From contig JAOPXO010000224.1 in the NCBI GenBank assembly GCA_025965115.1, positions 1 through 37,504 of the forward strand: 37,504 nucleotides of DNA, read 5' to 3'. The notes below the pieces were generated by a model. That model was not told where the DNA came from. It saw nothing but the letters and a program-made list of their open reading frames with translations, and ran no database searches. Made by a program: the position numbers and the translations under genes. How positions within the stretch are numbered: the stretch's first letter is position 1; each line of letters begins with the position of its first letter. Shown here piece by piece: positions 1 to 11,206 of the stretch. Source of the stretch: Aeromicrobium sp. GTDB lineage: Bacteria; Actinomycetota; Actinomycetes; Propionibacteriales; Nocardioidaceae.

Positions 1-209
1 CGGCGACCAATCTGACCCCGCGCGAGCTCGGCGTCCTGCGCCACGTCGCACGCGGACTCAGCAACCGCGAGATCGCCGAAGAGCTGTTCATCAGCGAAAA
101 CACGGTCAAGAACCACATCCGCAACATTCTGGAGAAGCTCCAGATGAAGTCGCGCATGGAAGCCGCGATGTTCGCGGTGCGCAGCAAACTTGTGGACGAC
201 GTGCTCTAA
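1..209 (+). CDS. LuxR/NarL-type response regulator, C-terminal part (5' end outside window)
   Basis: An open frame enters from the left edge and ends at TAA 207-209, giving 68 residues. It is an almost complete LuxR-type helix-turn-helix: LTPRELGVL, then the recognition region LSNREIAEELFISENTVKNH. This is the DNA-binding output domain of NarL/FixJ-type response regulators. The receiver domain, if present, lies outside the window. The kinase partner and targets cannot be seen. The next gene starts 11 nt downstream on the same strand. The HTH call is firm; that it is a response regulator rather than a stand-alone LuxR protein is inference from the typical architecture. Confidence 0.85.
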   Translation, partial: ATNLTPRELGVLRHVARGLSNREIAEELFISENTVKNHIRNILEKLQMKSRMEAAMFAVRSKLVDDVL

Positions 210-220
210 CGTTTCCCGGC

Positions 221-1432
221 ATGGCCCTCACCGTCCTGCAGGCACGTCGCATCGCACTGGCCGCGCAGGGGTTCACCCGCCCGCGACCCGGGCTCGACTC
301 GACGGTCAACGCCCGGCACCTCGGCAAGGTCATCGAGCGCCTCGGCTTCTTCCAGATCGACTCGGTCAATGTGCTCGCCAGGGCTCAATACATGCCGGTG
401 TTCTCGCGATTGGGGCCGTACGACCAAGAGCTCCTGCATCGCGCCGCCGGCCGCCGACCCCGCCGGCTGTTCGAGTACTGGGCTCACGAGGCCGCCCTTG
501 TCGACATCAACCTCTGGCAGGCGTTCCAGTTCCGTATGGAGTCCGGCGCCCGCATGTGGGGGAGCATGGCCGAGATCGCCGAATACAGCCCCGAGTTCGT
601 CCAGTGGGTGCTCGATGAGGTGCGCGACCAGGGGCCGCTGACCGCACGCCAGGTCGAGCACGACGCTCCACGCGAGAAGGCCAACTGGGGTTGGAACTGG
701 TCCGAGGTCAAGATCGCCCTCGAATACCTCTTCTACAAGGGCAGGGTCACTGCCGCCAGGCGCAACTCCGCCTTCGAACGTGTCTATGACCTGCCCGAAC
801 GCGTCATCCCGCCGGCACAGTTCAACGCGCCCCCGCTCGATTCCGCCGAGGCGCACGTCGTGCTGGTGAGCCACGCCGCCAGGGCGCTCGGCGTCGGGAC
901 CTCGCAGTGTCTGCGCGACTACTTCCGTATGTCTCCCGAGCTGTCGAAGGCCGCGATCGAGACGCTCGTCGACACCGGCGAGCTCATCCTGACGACGATC
1001 GCGGGCTGGAATCGGCCGGCATACCTCCATCGCGACGCCGTCCAGCCGCGCAAGGTGTCGGCACGCGCCCTGTTGAGTCCCTTCGATCCCTTGGTCTTCG
1101 AGCGCACGCGCACCGAGAAGCTCTTCGACTTCCGCTACCGGATCGAGATCTACGTTCCGGCCGAGAAGCGTGTGCACGGCTACTACGTCCTGCCGTTCCT
1201 GCTCGGCGACCGACTCGTGGCGCGGGTCGATCTGAAAGCCGATCGGCAGAGCGGCACGCTGATCGTCCACGGTGCCTGGGCAGAGAGCCATGCACCCGAC
1301 TCCACGGCCGATGAGCTCGCCCAGGAGCTCCGGCTGATGGCCGGTTGGCTCGGCCTTGCGACAGTCGCTCCGCCGGCGAAGGGCGATCTGGCTGGGGAAC
1401 TCTCGGCGGCGCTCGCTCGTCACCTAGACTAG
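221..1432 (+). CDS. Winged-helix DNA glycosylase of the YcaQ/AlkX (HTH_42) family
   Basis: 403 residues. The N-terminus aligns by eye with the YcaQ/AlkZ family of winged-helix DNA glycosylases, which unhook interstrand crosslinks and remove bulky alkylated bases. The catalytic QxD motif of the YcaQ branch is visible as Q45-I-D47 in GFFQIDSVNVLARAQY. Other family segments include FEYWAHEA near residue 90 and LLSPFDPLVFERTRTEKLF near 290. Length is typical of YcaQ (about 400). It starts 11 nt after the LuxR-type gene. A hexamer TAACGT (207-212), overlapping the upstream stop codon, lies 8 nt before ATG 221 and could be a -10 box for a near-leaderless transcript. Its activity in this organism is inferred from the family. 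Confidence 0.85.
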   Translation: MALTVLQARRIALAAQGFTRPRPGLDSTVNARHLGKVIERLGFFQIDSVNVLARAQYMPVFSRLGPYDQELLHRAAGRRPRRLFEYWAHEAALVDINLWQAFQFRMESGARMWGSMAEIAEYSPEFVQWVLDEVRDQGPLTARQVEHDAPREKANWGWNWSEVKIALEYLFYKGRVTAARRNSAFERVYDLPERVIPPAQFNAPPLDSAEAHVVLVSHAARALGVGTSQCLRDYFRMSPELSKAAIETLVDTGELILTTIAGWNRPAYLHRDAVQPRKVSARALLSPFDPLVFERTRTEKLFDFRYRIEIYVPAEKRVHGYYVLPFLLGDRLVARVDLKADRQSGTLIVHGAWAESHAPDSTADELAQELRLMAGWLGLATVAPPAKGDLAGELSAALARHLD

Positions 1433-1483
1433 ACAGGCTCCACCCTTCGGTCAGCTACACAGCCTGCAGAGAGTGTATTTTTC

Positions 1484-4215
<2,732 letters not shown>

Positions 4216-4219
<4 letters not shown>

Positions 4220-4246
4220 GTCCGGACTCAGGCCCACGTGAGGGCT
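4216..4246 (+). terminator. Possible terminator: two small hairpins at the secA stop
   Basis: A perfect 16-bp palindrome, CTGAGTCCGGACTCAG (4216-4231), overlaps the secA stop codon and could fold as a 6-bp stem with a CCGG loop. It is followed directly by GCCC-ACGTGA-GGGC (4233-4246) and then a T-rich TGTGTGTCT. There is no long T tract, as is usual in high-GC actinomycetes. The symmetry is certain; terminator function is inference. Confidence 0.4.
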
Positions 4247-4402
4247 GTGTGTCTCCGGATGCGCTCGCCGCGGCGCGTTGGCGGCTCAAGTCATACTGCG
4301 ACAGCGCGTGAGCGTGCCCGCGATGCACCGTCCGGCCAGCAATCTCGGCTGCGACCATAGCGACCTCCATCGAGGCGATTATCGCTGCGGGCGGCACCTG
4401 GG

Positions 4403-4633
4403 TCAGCGGTCGGACGTGACGTCGTCGTTCTGATCGACGTGATCAGCGCGAGCGTACTGCCGAGAGATGTAGTCCTCGAGCTCGACGGCCTCGATGCGCC
4501 ACTGACCGCGTCCACCGATCTGGATGCCGCGCAGGTCCCCGGAGCGTACGAGAGCGTAGACCTGACGCACCGTGACGTTGAGAACTTCGCCGACGTCAGC
4601 CAGCGTGAGGAACCTCGGGGTGAGAGGCGGCAT
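4403..4633 (-). CDS. Small excisionase-type (MerR-like winged) helix-turn-helix protein
   Basis: 76 residues, almost entirely one HTH_17-type DNA-binding domain: LTLADVGEVLNVTVRQVYAL, then VRSGDLRGIQIGGRGQWRIE and a short acidic tail. Conserved one-domain proteins of this kind are widespread in actinobacteria and act as small transcription factors or nucleoid-associated regulators; I cannot name its targets. It is divergent from the acyltransferase gene at 4821, with 187 nt between. On the minus strand GAAACT (4645-4640) sits 6 nt before ATG 4633, which suggests leaderless transcription. There is no integrase nearby, so a role as a phage excisionase is unlikely. Confidence 0.8.
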   Translation of the reverse strand: MPPLTPRFLTLADVGEVLNVTVRQVYALVRSGDLRGIQIGGRGQWRIEAVELEDYISRQYARADHVDQNDDVTSDR

Positions 4634-4820
4634 GTGTCCAGTTTCCCATGACTTGGTGTCATCACCATCTGGGGATCCGCGCTCCCGTGGACAAGTGGGG
4701 GCTCTCCATTCGTCGCCCGAGTCGAGGTTCTTGCCGGGGCACTCGCGCCACGTGGTGTCGTGGCGACTTCGACAGCTTGACCCGGTGGTAACTTCTCCTC
4801 AGGACGTCACGAGGAGAGTC

Positions 4821-6224
4821 ATGCAACGGTTGAGCCCGCTGGATGCGATGTTCCTGCAGCAGGACAGCCCGAGCGTGCCCCGCCAGATCGCCTCTCTTGC
4901 GATCCTCGAGCCGGGACCCCAGCCGCTCGACTATGACCGCTTGATCCACGTCATCAACGAGCGGATCGCCTTGGTGCCCCGCTACCGCCAGGTGCCGCGC
5001 GCCGTTCCCGGTGGTTTCGGCCCCCCGGTGTGGGTCGATGACGAGAATTTCGACATCTCCCTGCACGTACGCCGATCGGCCCTCCCGCGCCCGGGCACGA
5101 CCGGCTCGCTGCACGAGCTGGTGGGACGGCTTATCGCCCGGCGGCTCGACCTCGACCGTCCATTGTGGGAGCTCTACCTGATCGAGGGGCTGACCGACGG
5201 CCGGGTCGCGCTGCTGTTCAAGGCACACCAGGCGCTGGTCGACGGCTCGGAGACGGTCGATCTTGCGCAGGTCCTGCTCGAGGAGGCGGCGCATGATCGC
5301 GACATCCCGCACGACGACTGGAATCCGCGGTCCGAACCCAATGCGGCGGCGCTGGTCGCCGATTCGGTCAATCGCAATATCCGGCATCCCGGTGAGGCGC
5401 TGCGGATTGCCGAGCGCAATCTTGGGCGACTCACCAGACGCCTGCCGCTGATCGGGTCCGACGCCCAGGCGCCACACAGCGTCCTGTCGGCCGAGCTGTC
5501 TCGGCACCGCAAGTTCGCCTCGCTCGCGGCGAGTCTCGACGACTTCCGCATGGTCCGCGACGCACATGGTGGCACGGTCAACGACGTGATTCTCGCGGCG
5601 ATCACCGGGGGCATCCGCGGCTGGATGCTGACCCGCGCCGAGCCGGTCACGGCCAAGACGAGATTTCGCGCTATGGTGCCGATGTCGGTCGTCGCCGATG
5701 ACGGTCTGCCGACGTCGTTGGGCTCCAAGGTCCGGGGACACCTGCTGTCATTGCCGGTGGGGGAGTCCAATCCGGTGGTGCGCCTTCACCAGGTCTCGTA
5801 TGCACTGAAGGACCACCGCGAGACCGGATCGGCGGTTGCCGCCAACAAGCTGGCTGATCTCCCGGGATTTGCCACCTCGACGTTCCACGCGGTCGGAGCG
5901 CGGGTGGCTTCGGCGGAGGAGAATCGCGGGCACCAGATCGTGATCACCAATGTGCCGGGGCCCAAGGATCCGGTCTACATGGCCGGCGATGTGGTCAGCG
6001 AGGTCTACCCCTGCATTCCGCTGAGCGGCAACCGAGCCGTCGCGATCGGAGTGACGTCGTACACCAGCAAGGTGTTCTTCGGGATCGTCGCCGATCGAGA
6101 TGCCGTGCCCGACGTCGACGTGCTGGCGCAGTGCATCGAGGATGCACTGCTCGAGCTGGTCGAGACGATCGACAAACGCCGCGGCCACGCGCCACGCGGT
6201 CGACAGCGCCCGGCCAAGACGTGA
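4821..6224 (+). CDS. WS/DGAT/MGAT family acyltransferase (wax ester synthase / diacylglycerol acyltransferase type)
   Basis: 467 residues from ATG 4821, which has a GAGGAG ribosome site 8-13 nt upstream; the frame is open further upstream, but this start gives the canonical MQRLSPLDAMFL beginning. The family transfers acyl groups from acyl-CoA to long-chain alcohols or diacylglycerol, making wax esters or triacylglycerol at the membrane. Visible: PLWELYLIEGL before the active-site block, the PLWE-type fold context, and NVPGPKDPVYMAG near the C-terminus. The active-site HHxxxDG motif reads HQALVDG, so its second His, usually the catalytic base, is Gln. The protein may be altered in activity or belong to a divergent subfamily. 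A -10-like TAACTT lies at 4789-4794. Confidence 0.9.
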   Translation: MQRLSPLDAMFLQQDSPSVPRQIASLAILEPGPQPLDYDRLIHVINERIALVPRYRQVPRAVPGGFGPPVWVDDENFDISLHVRRSALPRPGTTGSLHELVGRLIARRLDLDRPLWELYLIEGLTDGRVALLFKAHQALVDGSETVDLAQVLLEEAAHDRDIPHDDWNPRSEPNAAALVADSVNRNIRHPGEALRIAERNLGRLTRRLPLIGSDAQAPHSVLSAELSRHRKFASLAASLDDFRMVRDAHGGTVNDVILAAITGGIRGWMLTRAEPVTAKTRFRAMVPMSVVADDGLPTSLGSKVRGHLLSLPVGESNPVVRLHQVSYALKDHRETGSAVAANKLADLPGFATSTFHAVGARVASAEENRGHQIVITNVPGPKDPVYMAGDVVSEVYPCIPLSGNRAVAIGVTSYTSKVFFGIVADRDAVPDVDVLAQCIEDALLELVETIDKRRGHAPRGRQRPAKT

Positions 6225-6234
6225 GCCGGCCGTG

Positions 6235-6525
6235 GTGAGGATCTACGTCGCACTCGATGCGGAGCAGCTCCAGCAGCTTGCCGAGGGCATACGCGTCACC
6301 GGTCCGGCATTTCGCGCCGAGACCGAGGACGAAGAGGACGAGCACGCCGCCCTCGAAGAGGCCGCTTCGCACGGATCGGTCGTCGCAGCTGCGGATGTCG
6401 GGGGCTCAGACGACGCGCTGACCCTCGACGATGTCGCAGCATTCCACGTCGATGTCGATGGCTCCGGAGATCTTGCGTGGTACGCGACCCAGGAGATCGA
6501 CGTCGTGCTCCAGCTGGTGTCCTAG
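6235..6525 (+). CDS. DUF6912 family protein
   Basis: 96 residues. Starting at GTG 6235 gives (M)RIYVALDAEQL, the usual N-terminus of this actinobacterial family of unknown function; GTG 6232 immediately upstream is the alternative. The middle is acidic (ETEDEEDEHAALEEAA), followed by DVAAFHVDVD and a C-terminal segment that reads like an alpha/beta fold. It starts 10 nt after the acyltransferase stop, so the two are probably cotranscribed. Its TAG stop overlaps the TAG stop of the convergent DUF2505 gene in one CTAG (6522-6525). No biochemical role is known to me. Confidence 0.75.
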   Translation: MRIYVALDAEQLQQLAEGIRVTGPAFRAETEDEEDEHAALEEAASHGSVVAAADVGGSDDALTLDDVAAFHVDVDGSGDLAWYATQEIDVVLQLVS

Positions 6526-7007
6526 AGCCTCTCCATCCCGTATGCGACCTCTTCGCGCAGGGACGAGGTGATCGCCTTGGCGATCTCGGGCTCGATCTTC
6601 TTGCCGATGAACGGGATCGACACCTTGACGTCGCCGTTCAGCACGAATTCGGACCCGTCGCCGGTGGCGCTGAGAACGGCTTTTCCGATCATCTCCGCAG
6701 GTTGACCGATGATGCTGACCTTGACGTCGGCGGAGCGACTGCCGTCGGCACCGGGTCCGCTCCACACCTCGGTCTGCTTGACCTTGACGGTGCTGCCGGT
6801 GAGCTTCTTGACGAACTCGGGCAGCTCGGCGGCCTGGGTGCGGATCACGGTGACCGTGGCACCGTCACCCTTCTCCTCCACTGTCACGGTGTAGTCGGTC
6901 GAGCCCTGGTTGGCGCAGGACTCGGTGCGGAATTCCTGGTCGGTGATCAGGGCATAGACACTCTCGACATCTGAGCCTGAGTAGCTGAAGGACTCGTTGA
7001 GCTTCAT
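6522..7007 (-). CDS. DUF2505 (SRPBCC/START-like) protein
   Basis: 161 residues. It begins MKLNESFSYSGSDVESVYAL, the standard start of DUF2505, a START-like helix-grip family that is predicted to bind a hydrophobic ligand. Alternating beta strands and a C-terminal helix (IAKAITSSLREEVAYGMERL) fit that fold. No signal peptide or membrane segment is seen. ATG 7007 overlaps the stop of the upstream pspA-like gene by 4 bp (ATGA), so the two are translationally coupled. This points to a shared role, possibly in membrane or lipid stress. Ligand and function are unknown. Confidence 0.8.
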   Translation of the reverse strand: MKLNESFSYSGSDVESVYALITDQEFRTESCANQGSTDYTVTVEEKGDGATVTVIRTQAAELPEFVKKLTGSTVKVKQTEVWSGPGADGSRSADVKVSIIGQPAEMIGKAVLSATGDGSEFVLNGDVKVSIPFIGKKIEPEIAKAITSSLREEVAYGMERL

Positions 7008-7771
7008 CCGGCGGCCGGTGTGCTCGGAGCGGCCGGGGCTTCTACTGCCGCCGGTGCGCCTGCGCCCTTGAGCTCGGAGAGTCGGGCCTCGACCTCAGCC
7101 GCGGTGCTGTCGCCTTCGAGCTCGGCGAACTGCGAGTCGAGGCTGGACGAGGCCAACTCGGCGTGCCCGGCAACCTGCGCCTCGTCGCGGCGGACCTTCT
7201 CCTCGAAGCGGGACAGCTCGCTGGTCGGATCGAGGACATTGATCGACGACACGGCCTCTTGGACCTTGGCCTGGGCATCGGCGGTCTTGGAGCGGGCCAC
7301 CAACTCATCGCGTTTGGACTGCAGCTCGCCCAGCTTGCCCTGCATGTTGATCAACCCGGTCTTGAGCTGCTCGACCGTCGCGTTCTGTGTGGCGATCTGC
7401 GGGGCCGCCGTCTTGGCCTCGTTCTCAAAGCCGATCTGCTTGCTCAGCGCGACCTTCGCGAGGGTGTCGAACTTGTCCGCGTCCGCGGTCTGGCCGGAGG
7501 TCCGCAGCTGGTCGGCCTTTTGTGATGCCGCGAGGGCCTTGGCGCCCCATTCCTTGACGGCGGCGACGTCTTCGGCGTAGTCGGCCTCTGCCAACCGCAC
7601 ATTGCCAATCGTCTGGGCGACGGCGTCCTCGGCCTCGGCGATCGAGTTGGTGTAGTCGCGAACAAGCTGGTCGAGCATCTTCTCAGGGTCTTCGGCCTTG
7701 TCGAGGAGCGAGTTGATGTTGGCGCGGGTCAACTGGCCGATGCGACCGAGGATGGACTGTTTCTGAGCCAT
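7004..7771 (-). CDS. pspA: PspA/IM30 family protein (membrane-stress coiled-coil protein)
   Basis: 255 residues from ATG 7771, which has GGAGAA 10 nt upstream; a GTG three codons earlier sits too close to that ribosome site. The protein is a long, highly charged helical coiled coil (LLDKAEDPEKMLDQLVRDY, then heptad-like stretches to about residue 215) with an Ala/Pro-rich tail. PspA/IM30 proteins form ESCRT-III-like assemblies on the inner membrane and guard against leakage. The N-terminal amphipathic helix is recognisable (SILGRIGQLTRANINSLLDK). It is the first gene of a two-gene operon with the DUF2505 protein. No PspF- or ClgR-type regulator is nearby. Confidence 0.88.
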   Translation of the reverse strand: MAQKQSILGRIGQLTRANINSLLDKAEDPEKMLDQLVRDYTNSIAEAEDAVAQTIGNVRLAEADYAEDVAAVKEWGAKALAASQKADQLRTSGQTADADKFDTLAKVALSKQIGFENEAKTAAPQIATQNATVEQLKTGLINMQGKLGELQSKRDELVARSKTADAQAKVQEAVSSINVLDPTSELSRFEEKVRRDEAQVAGHAELASSSLDSQFAELEGDSTAAEVEARLSELKGAGAPAAVEAPAAPSTPAAG

Positions 7772-7821
7772 GTTCGTCACTTTCTCCGTGGATGGTGCCT
7801 CTCACTCCTGTGATCTTGGTG

Positions 7822-7869
7822 CAAGAACTGGGGTGAGACAACCACATTGGCCCGTTCGATCAGTTCTTG
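7822..7869. repeat. 9-bp inverted repeat between the pspA-like gene and the GT2-GtrA stop
   Basis: CAAGAACTG (7822-7830) and CAGTTCTTG (7861-7869) are perfect inverted arms separated by 30 nt. The right arm covers the stop codon of the GT2-GtrA gene and the left arm is in the leader of the pspA-like gene. It may be an operator or a long-loop hairpin at the 3' end of the glycosyltransferase mRNA; function is unknown. Confidence 0.4.
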
Positions 7870-9077
7870 GCGCCCCGGAAGATCCAGACCCGCATCAGCA
7901 CGAACCGCATCAACGTCACGAAGAGGTTGGCGACCGTGAGCACGGCGACTTCCTGCAGAGGGTGGTGCGGCCCGCTGATGCGGTTCAGCAGCAGCAGTGA
8001 GGCGCTGGTGATGCCGAGACCCGCACCGAAGACGAGCAGGCCCTGCACCTGATGCCGCATCGCATGGCTTCGCCCCTGGAATCCGAAGGTGAATCGGCGA
8101 TTGGCTGCGGTGTTGGCGACCGCCGTGATTGCCAGCGCGGCCGCATTGGCCTGCTGCGGTCCGAGGTGGCCGCGAAGCAGCACGAACAACAGCCCGTAGC
8201 CCACAGTCGACGCCATGCCGATCAGGGCGAAGATCACCAGCTGGGCACTGAGTCGTCCGCCGGCGCTCCGTGCGGTCGCTCGTCCGAGAGTCTGCGTGAC
8301 CTCGGCCAACGGGACGCGTCCGCGAAGCAGGGCCCAGCCGAGTCGGCCCATTCCGCGGAGGTCCGCGGTGGCCGTACGCACGATGTCGACCCGGCTGTCG
8401 ATGTCATCGATCCAGTCGACAGGGACTTCGTGGATGCGGAGCCCGGCGCGTTCGGCAACCACCAGAAGCTCGGTGTCGAAAAACCACTCGTCGTCCTCGA
8501 TCAGCGGAAGGAGCCGGGTGGCCACATCGCGCCGGATCGCCTTGAATCCGCACTGCGCGTCCGAGAAGCGAGTACGCAGCGTGCTTCGCAGCAGCAGGTT
8601 GTACGACCGGGAGATCACCTCGCGCTTGGGGCCACGGATCGTCCGCGATGAGCGGGCGAGTCGCGAGCCGATCGCCAGGTCAGAGTGACCCGACAGCAAC
8701 GGCGCCACGAGTGGCAGGAGGGCGTTGAGATCGGTGGAGAGGTCGACGTCCATGTAGACGAGGACTTCCGCGTCCGACCTCGACCACGCCTGCTTGAGCG
8801 CATGTCCACGGCCCTTGCGGGCCAGGCTGACCACCCGGACGTCGGGGTAGCGGTGCGCGAGCTGGTGAGCGAGGAGACTCGTCGCATCGGTGCTGGCGTT
8901 GTCCGCGATCGTGATCCGGTAGTCGTAGCCGAGCGTCTTCATGTGAGCCCGGACGGTGTCCACCGACCCGACCAGGGCGGTCTCCTCGTTGTAGACCGGG
9001 ATCACGATGTCGAGCACCGGTGAGCGGTCCAGCTCGAGCATCGGGGCGCCGGTGTCAGTCGCCAGGTTGCCGATCAC
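7860..9077 (-). CDS. Bifunctional GT2 glycosyltransferase / GtrA-like membrane protein
   Basis: 405 residues. The N-terminal ~240 residues are a GT-A fold family 2 transferase of the dolichyl-phosphate mannose synthase type: LDIVIPVYNEE (22-32), the DxD metal motif D110-V-D112 in VYMDVDLSTD, and DAQCGFKAIRRD. The C-terminal ~120 residues are a four-helix GtrA domain ending in the typical RFVLMRVWIF. Such fusions load a sugar onto polyprenyl phosphate and help move it across the membrane. GTG 9077 overlaps the stop of the GT39 gene (GTGA). An internal ATG at 9041 is an alternative start. The obvious partner is the upstream GT39 enzyme, which would use the polyprenyl-linked sugar outside the cell. 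Confidence 0.9.
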   Translation of the reverse strand: MIGNLATDTGAPMLELDRSPVLDIVIPVYNEETALVGSVDTVRAHMKTLGYDYRITIADNASTDATSLLAHQLAHRYPDVRVVSLARKGRGHALKQAWSRSDAEVLVYMDVDLSTDLNALLPLVAPLLSGHSDLAIGSRLARSSRTIRGPKREVISRSYNLLLRSTLRTRFSDAQCGFKAIRRDVATRLLPLIEDDEWFFDTELLVVAERAGLRIHEVPVDWIDDIDSRVDIVRTATADLRGMGRLGWALLRGRVPLAEVTQTLGRATARSAGGRLSAQLVIFALIGMASTVGYGLLFVLLRGHLGPQQANAAALAITAVANTAANRRFTFGFQGRSHAMRHQVQGLLVFGAGLGITSASLLLLNRISGPHHPLQEVAVLTVANLFVTLMRFVLMRVWIFRGAKN

Positions 9078-11134
9078 CTGATGCCGCCGGAGAGGTCATA
9101 GACCGTGACGCCGTCGACGGTCTTGGCGGTGAAGTTCGCGGCCACCCAGGTCGAGATTTGGGTGCTCGCGCTGCCCGTCGCATTGCCCGGACCGCCACCA
9201 CTTCCGCTGCTGGCGATGAAGTAGTGGATCTCACCGTCTGCGACGTACTGCTTGAACTGCGCCAGGGTCGGGCTCGGGTCTGACCCGTTGAAGCCACCGA
9301 TCGGCATCACCGGGAGCTGGGCGGCGAGCTGGTAGCCGGCTGCTGAGTTGGAGCCGATTGCGGCCGCGACCCAGGTGTACGAGCTGGCGTCGGTCTGCAG
9401 CAGCTTGGTTATCGTGCTGGTGGACTGTGAGCCGGTGAGCAGGCCGCCGGTCGACCCCTGGCCCGTTGTGCGCTGGGTCGTGCCCTGACCGGTCTGGCCC
9501 TGCGTCGTGCCCTGGGTCTGTCCGGGACGGCCGGTGAAGCCGCCACCTCCGCCAGGACGCTGACCTCCGCCACCGCCGGGTCCGCCTTGACCGCCGCTGT
9601 TAGGGCCGGCTGTCGGGATCGAGCCGGAGTGCGGGGTCGTCGCGGTGTCGACGGCGTACGCCGCGGGTCCGGCGAGCGTGGAGATGACAGTCGCAATCGC
9701 GACCGCGGCGAGAGCTCGGCGCGGCAGGTAGCGGTGCAGCACGATCAGGAACGCGGCAGCGACGCCCGCGATGACCACGACATACTTGACCCACGGGACG
9801 AAGCTCGCACTGCGACCCAGAAGTGTGTAGCTCATCGCCGCGGTCATCGCGATGACGAAGGCCGCGCCGAGGGTGGCGACGTGCGACGTGCGGTGCTCCC
9901 ACAGCAGACTCGCGCCGATCGCGACTACTGCGGCGATCGCCGGCGCCAGGGCCACCGTGTAGTAGGCGTGGAAGATGCCGGCCATGAAGCTGAAGGTCAG
10001 ACCGGTGACGAGCAGCCAGCCGCCCCACACGATGAGTCCGCTGAGCTGTCGGTCGGTGCGACCAGCGGAGCGACGGAACCACAGGCCAAGCGCCAGCAGG
10101 GCGAGCGAGGCAGGAAGCAGCCAGGCGATCTGGCCGCCGATCTCGGAGTTGAACAGTCGGAACAGACCGGTGGCACCCCAGTTGCCGCCACCGTTGCCAC
10201 CGCCGCCCCCGACGGAGCCGGTCTCATTGCCGCTGAGCCGGCCGAAGCCGTTGTAGCCGAGGGTCAGCTCGAGGATCGAGTTGTTCTGCGATCCGCCGAT
10301 GTACGGCCGACTCGACGCGGGCCACAGCTGGACGATTGCGACCCACCAGCCGGCTGCCGCGATCATCGACCCGAAGGCGATCAGCAGGTGGCGCAGACGT
10401 ACGCCCACCGAGGGCTTGGCCGCGATCAGGTAGACGATGGCCAGCGGCGGAAGGACGAGGAATGCCTGCAACATCTTGGTCAGGAACGCGAAGCCGACGA
10501 GCGCGCCACCAAAGGCGAGCCAGCGAACTGCCCGTTCGGGCGACTCGAGGGCGCGCAATGTGGCGTACACGGCAGCGACCAGCAGCAGGGTCAGCAGCGC
10601 GTCGGGGTTGTTGAACCGGAACATCAGCACCGCGACCGGCGTCAAAGCCAGGATCGCTCCGGCGAACAGGCCGGCCCACGCATTGCGGGTTGTGCGGCGC
10701 ACGGTCGCATACAGCAGTCCGACCGCGCCGACGCCCATCAGCGCCTGTGGGACGAGGATGCTCCACGCCGAGAGTCCGAAGATGCGTACGGACAGCTCCA
10801 TGGGCCACAGCGACATCGGCGTCTTGTCGACGGTGATCGAGTTCGCGGCGTCGGAGGAGCCGAAGAAGAATGCCTTCCACGATGTCGAGCCGGCCTGCAC
10901 CGCGGCGGAGTAGAACGAGTTGGCCCAACCGGATGCGCCGAGGTCCCAGAGATAGAGCACAGCGGTGGCGAGCAGGAGGGCGAAGAGGGCCGGACGTATG
11001 AGCGCTGAGTCCTCCGGGCGCCCCCGCCAGAGGCGAGTCAGCCGAGTCGGAGTGGCGCGGTGGCCGTCGTGTGCATAGGCGGCCACGGGCGGCATTTCCG
11101 CAGGTGGCGCAAGGAGTGTCTGGTTCATACCCAT
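9074..11134 (-). CDS. GT39/ArnT-like polyprenyl-linked glycosyltransferase, multi-spanning, Gly-rich loops
   Basis: About 686 residues from ATG 11134; starts at 11158 and 11128 are also possible, and none has a clear ribosome site. A regulatory repeat at 11174-11190 favours one of the internal starts. The N-terminal half has about ten membrane helices and the PMT/ArnT-type segment LGASGWANSFYSAAVQAGS, with acidic residues following in VDKTPMSLWPMELS. Enzymes of this type transfer a sugar from polyprenyl phosphate to proteins or glycans on the outer face of the membrane. Two unusual Gly-rich runs are inserted: one near residue 310 and a longer one around 520-570 containing GGQGGPGGGGG and Gln/Thr/Gly repeats. 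The C-terminus is a soluble alpha/beta domain. Operon with the GT2-GtrA gene downstream. Confidence 0.88.
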   Translation of the reverse strand: MGMNQTLLAPPAEMPPVAAYAHDGHRATPTRLTRLWRGRPEDSALIRPALFALLLATAVLYLWDLGASGWANSFYSAAVQAGSTSWKAFFFGSSDAANSITVDKTPMSLWPMELSVRIFGLSAWSILVPQALMGVGAVGLLYATVRRTTRNAWAGLFAGAILALTPVAVLMFRFNNPDALLTLLLVAAVYATLRALESPERAVRWLAFGGALVGFAFLTKMLQAFLVLPPLAIVYLIAAKPSVGVRLRHLLIAFGSMIAAAGWWVAIVQLWPASSRPYIGGSQNNSILELTLGYNGFGRLSGNETGSVGGGGGNGGGNWGATGLFRLFNSEIGGQIAWLLPASLALLALGLWFRRSAGRTDRQLSGLIVWGGWLLVTGLTFSFMAGIFHAYYTVALAPAIAAVVAIGASLLWEHRTSHVATLGAAFVIAMTAAMSYTLLGRSASFVPWVKYVVVIAGVAAAFLIVLHRYLPRRALAAVAIATVISTLAGPAAYAVDTATTPHSGSIPTAGPNSGGQGGPGGGGGQRPGGGGGFTGRPGQTQGTTQGQTGQGTTQRTTGQGSTGGLLTGSQSTSTITKLLQTDASSYTWVAAAIGSNSAAGYQLAAQLPVMPIGGFNGSDPSPTLAQFKQYVADGEIHYFIASSGSGGGPGNATGSASTQISTWVAANFTAKTVDGVTVYDLSGGIR

Positions 11135-11173
11135 GACGATGTGGGATCGCTCTGGCATGGCCGTGTGGTCAGA

Positions 11174-11190
11174 CTGTGGGCCTTCTGTGA
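11174..11190 (-). promoter_or_regulatory. Predicted PhoP-like operator upstream of the GT39 gene
   Basis: CTGTG (11174-11178) and CTGTGA (11185-11190) form a direct repeat with an 11-bp period, as bound by OmpR/PhoP-family dimers. The same half-site and spacing occur twice in the promoter of the neighbouring response regulator. Regulation by that protein is inference. Confidence 0.45.
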
Positions 11191-11206
11191 GCCCTCGGCA
11201 GAAGAC

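Noticed and set aside
4403-4633. Phage or integrative-element excisionase
   Set aside because: No integrase, attachment site or mobile genes nearby; such one-domain HTH proteins are common chromosomal regulators in actinobacteria.
9480-9600. Gly/Gln-rich repeats in the GT39 gene as a possible tandem-repeat or recombination element
   Set aside because: They remain in frame and encode a plausible extracytoplasmic linker; no perfect DNA repeat of useful length was seen.
9587-11008. 473-residue plus-strand frame opposite the GT39 gene
   Set aside because: Arg/Asp/Glu/Gln-rich low-complexity shadow of a clear membrane protein.
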